Of a stretch of DNA of 14,212 nt, positions 14,179 to 14,212 are shown piece by piece. Source of the stretch: Pirellulales bacterium (GTDB lineage Bacteria > Planctomycetota > Planctomycetia > Pirellulales > Thermoguttaceae); assembly GCA_030605745.1 (NCBI GenBank), contig JAUWHT010000326.1, positions 1 through 14,212 on the forward strand, written 5' to 3'. The stretch's first letter is position 1. Each line of letters starts with the position of its first letter. The notes under the pieces were generated by a model that had not been told where the DNA came from, did no database searches, and was given only the letters and a program-made list of their open reading frames with translations. The translations under genes were made by a program, and so were the position numbers.

Positions 14179-14212
14179 ATGGACGCTCAACGACGAACCC
14201 GGTCGTGTTCTC
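14179..14212 (+). CDS. Start of an unidentified gene, cut by the window edge
   Basis: An ATG is preceded by GGAGGAGGG at 14164-14172, an excellent Shine-Dalgarno at six bases. The visible codons read MDAQRRTRSCS. The Arg pair could belong to a secretion signal or be chance; too little is present to name a product. Confidence 0.5.
   Translation, partial: MDAQRRTRSCS

Overview
The window looks like chromosomal DNA of a planctomycete, probably Pirellulales-like. This is inferred from content, not from a search. The signs are high GC, Tat-exported enzymes (a tandem metallo-beta-lactamase protein and a xylose-isomerase-like TIM barrel), large secreted TPR proteins linked to ExbB/ExbD, a membrane-anchored VWA protein, and many short palindromic or heptameric repeats between genes.

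Layout. Positions 1-346 hold a C15 tract, a G-quadruplex-type run, a strong sigma70-like promoter and a long leader for the tandem MBL-fold hydrolase (347-2311, +). A large minus-strand block follows. Read 5' to 3' on that strand, it starts with VWA (11199-10267) and a secreted TPR protein (10244-9219). An accessory stretch of visibly lower GC comes next: a nuclease-like protein (8979-8110), a two-TM protein (8012-7413), a DUF433 protein (7378-7157), a 75-aa protein (7057-6830) and a retropepsin-like protease (6833-6450). The block ends with ExbB/TolQ (6457-5672), ExbD (5672-5244), a second ExbD (5125-4676) and a 760-aa TPR protein (4670-2388). From 11260 the plus strand carries peptide deformylase (def), a bidirectional terminator-like palindrome, a Tat-exported sugar-isomerase-like protein, methionyl-tRNA formyltransferase (fmt), and the first codons of another gene at the right edge.

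How the genes may work together. ExbB plus two ExbDs would make a proton-driven inner-membrane motor. The VWA protein starts with a TonB/TolA-like anchor (Ser-x3-His in its only TM helix), so it is a good candidate for the energised transducer, with the two periplasmic TPR proteins as partners. The same-strand order suggests one ancestral VWA-TPR-ExbB-ExbD-ExbD-TPR operon, now interrupted by a roughly 2.7-kb low-GC island next to a paired-palindrome repeat. def and fmt are the enzymes that remove and add the formyl group of initiator methionine; an unrelated exported-enzyme gene with its own promoter lies between them.

Repeats are a theme of the window. Three intergenic elements share one architecture: two self-palindromic arms facing each other as an inverted pair (5143-5229, 9101-9209, 11858-11922). 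Single arms occur at 281-315 and 10227-10244. Heptamer tandems flank fmt on both sides. One single-arm repeat appears to supply the start codon of the smaller TPR gene.
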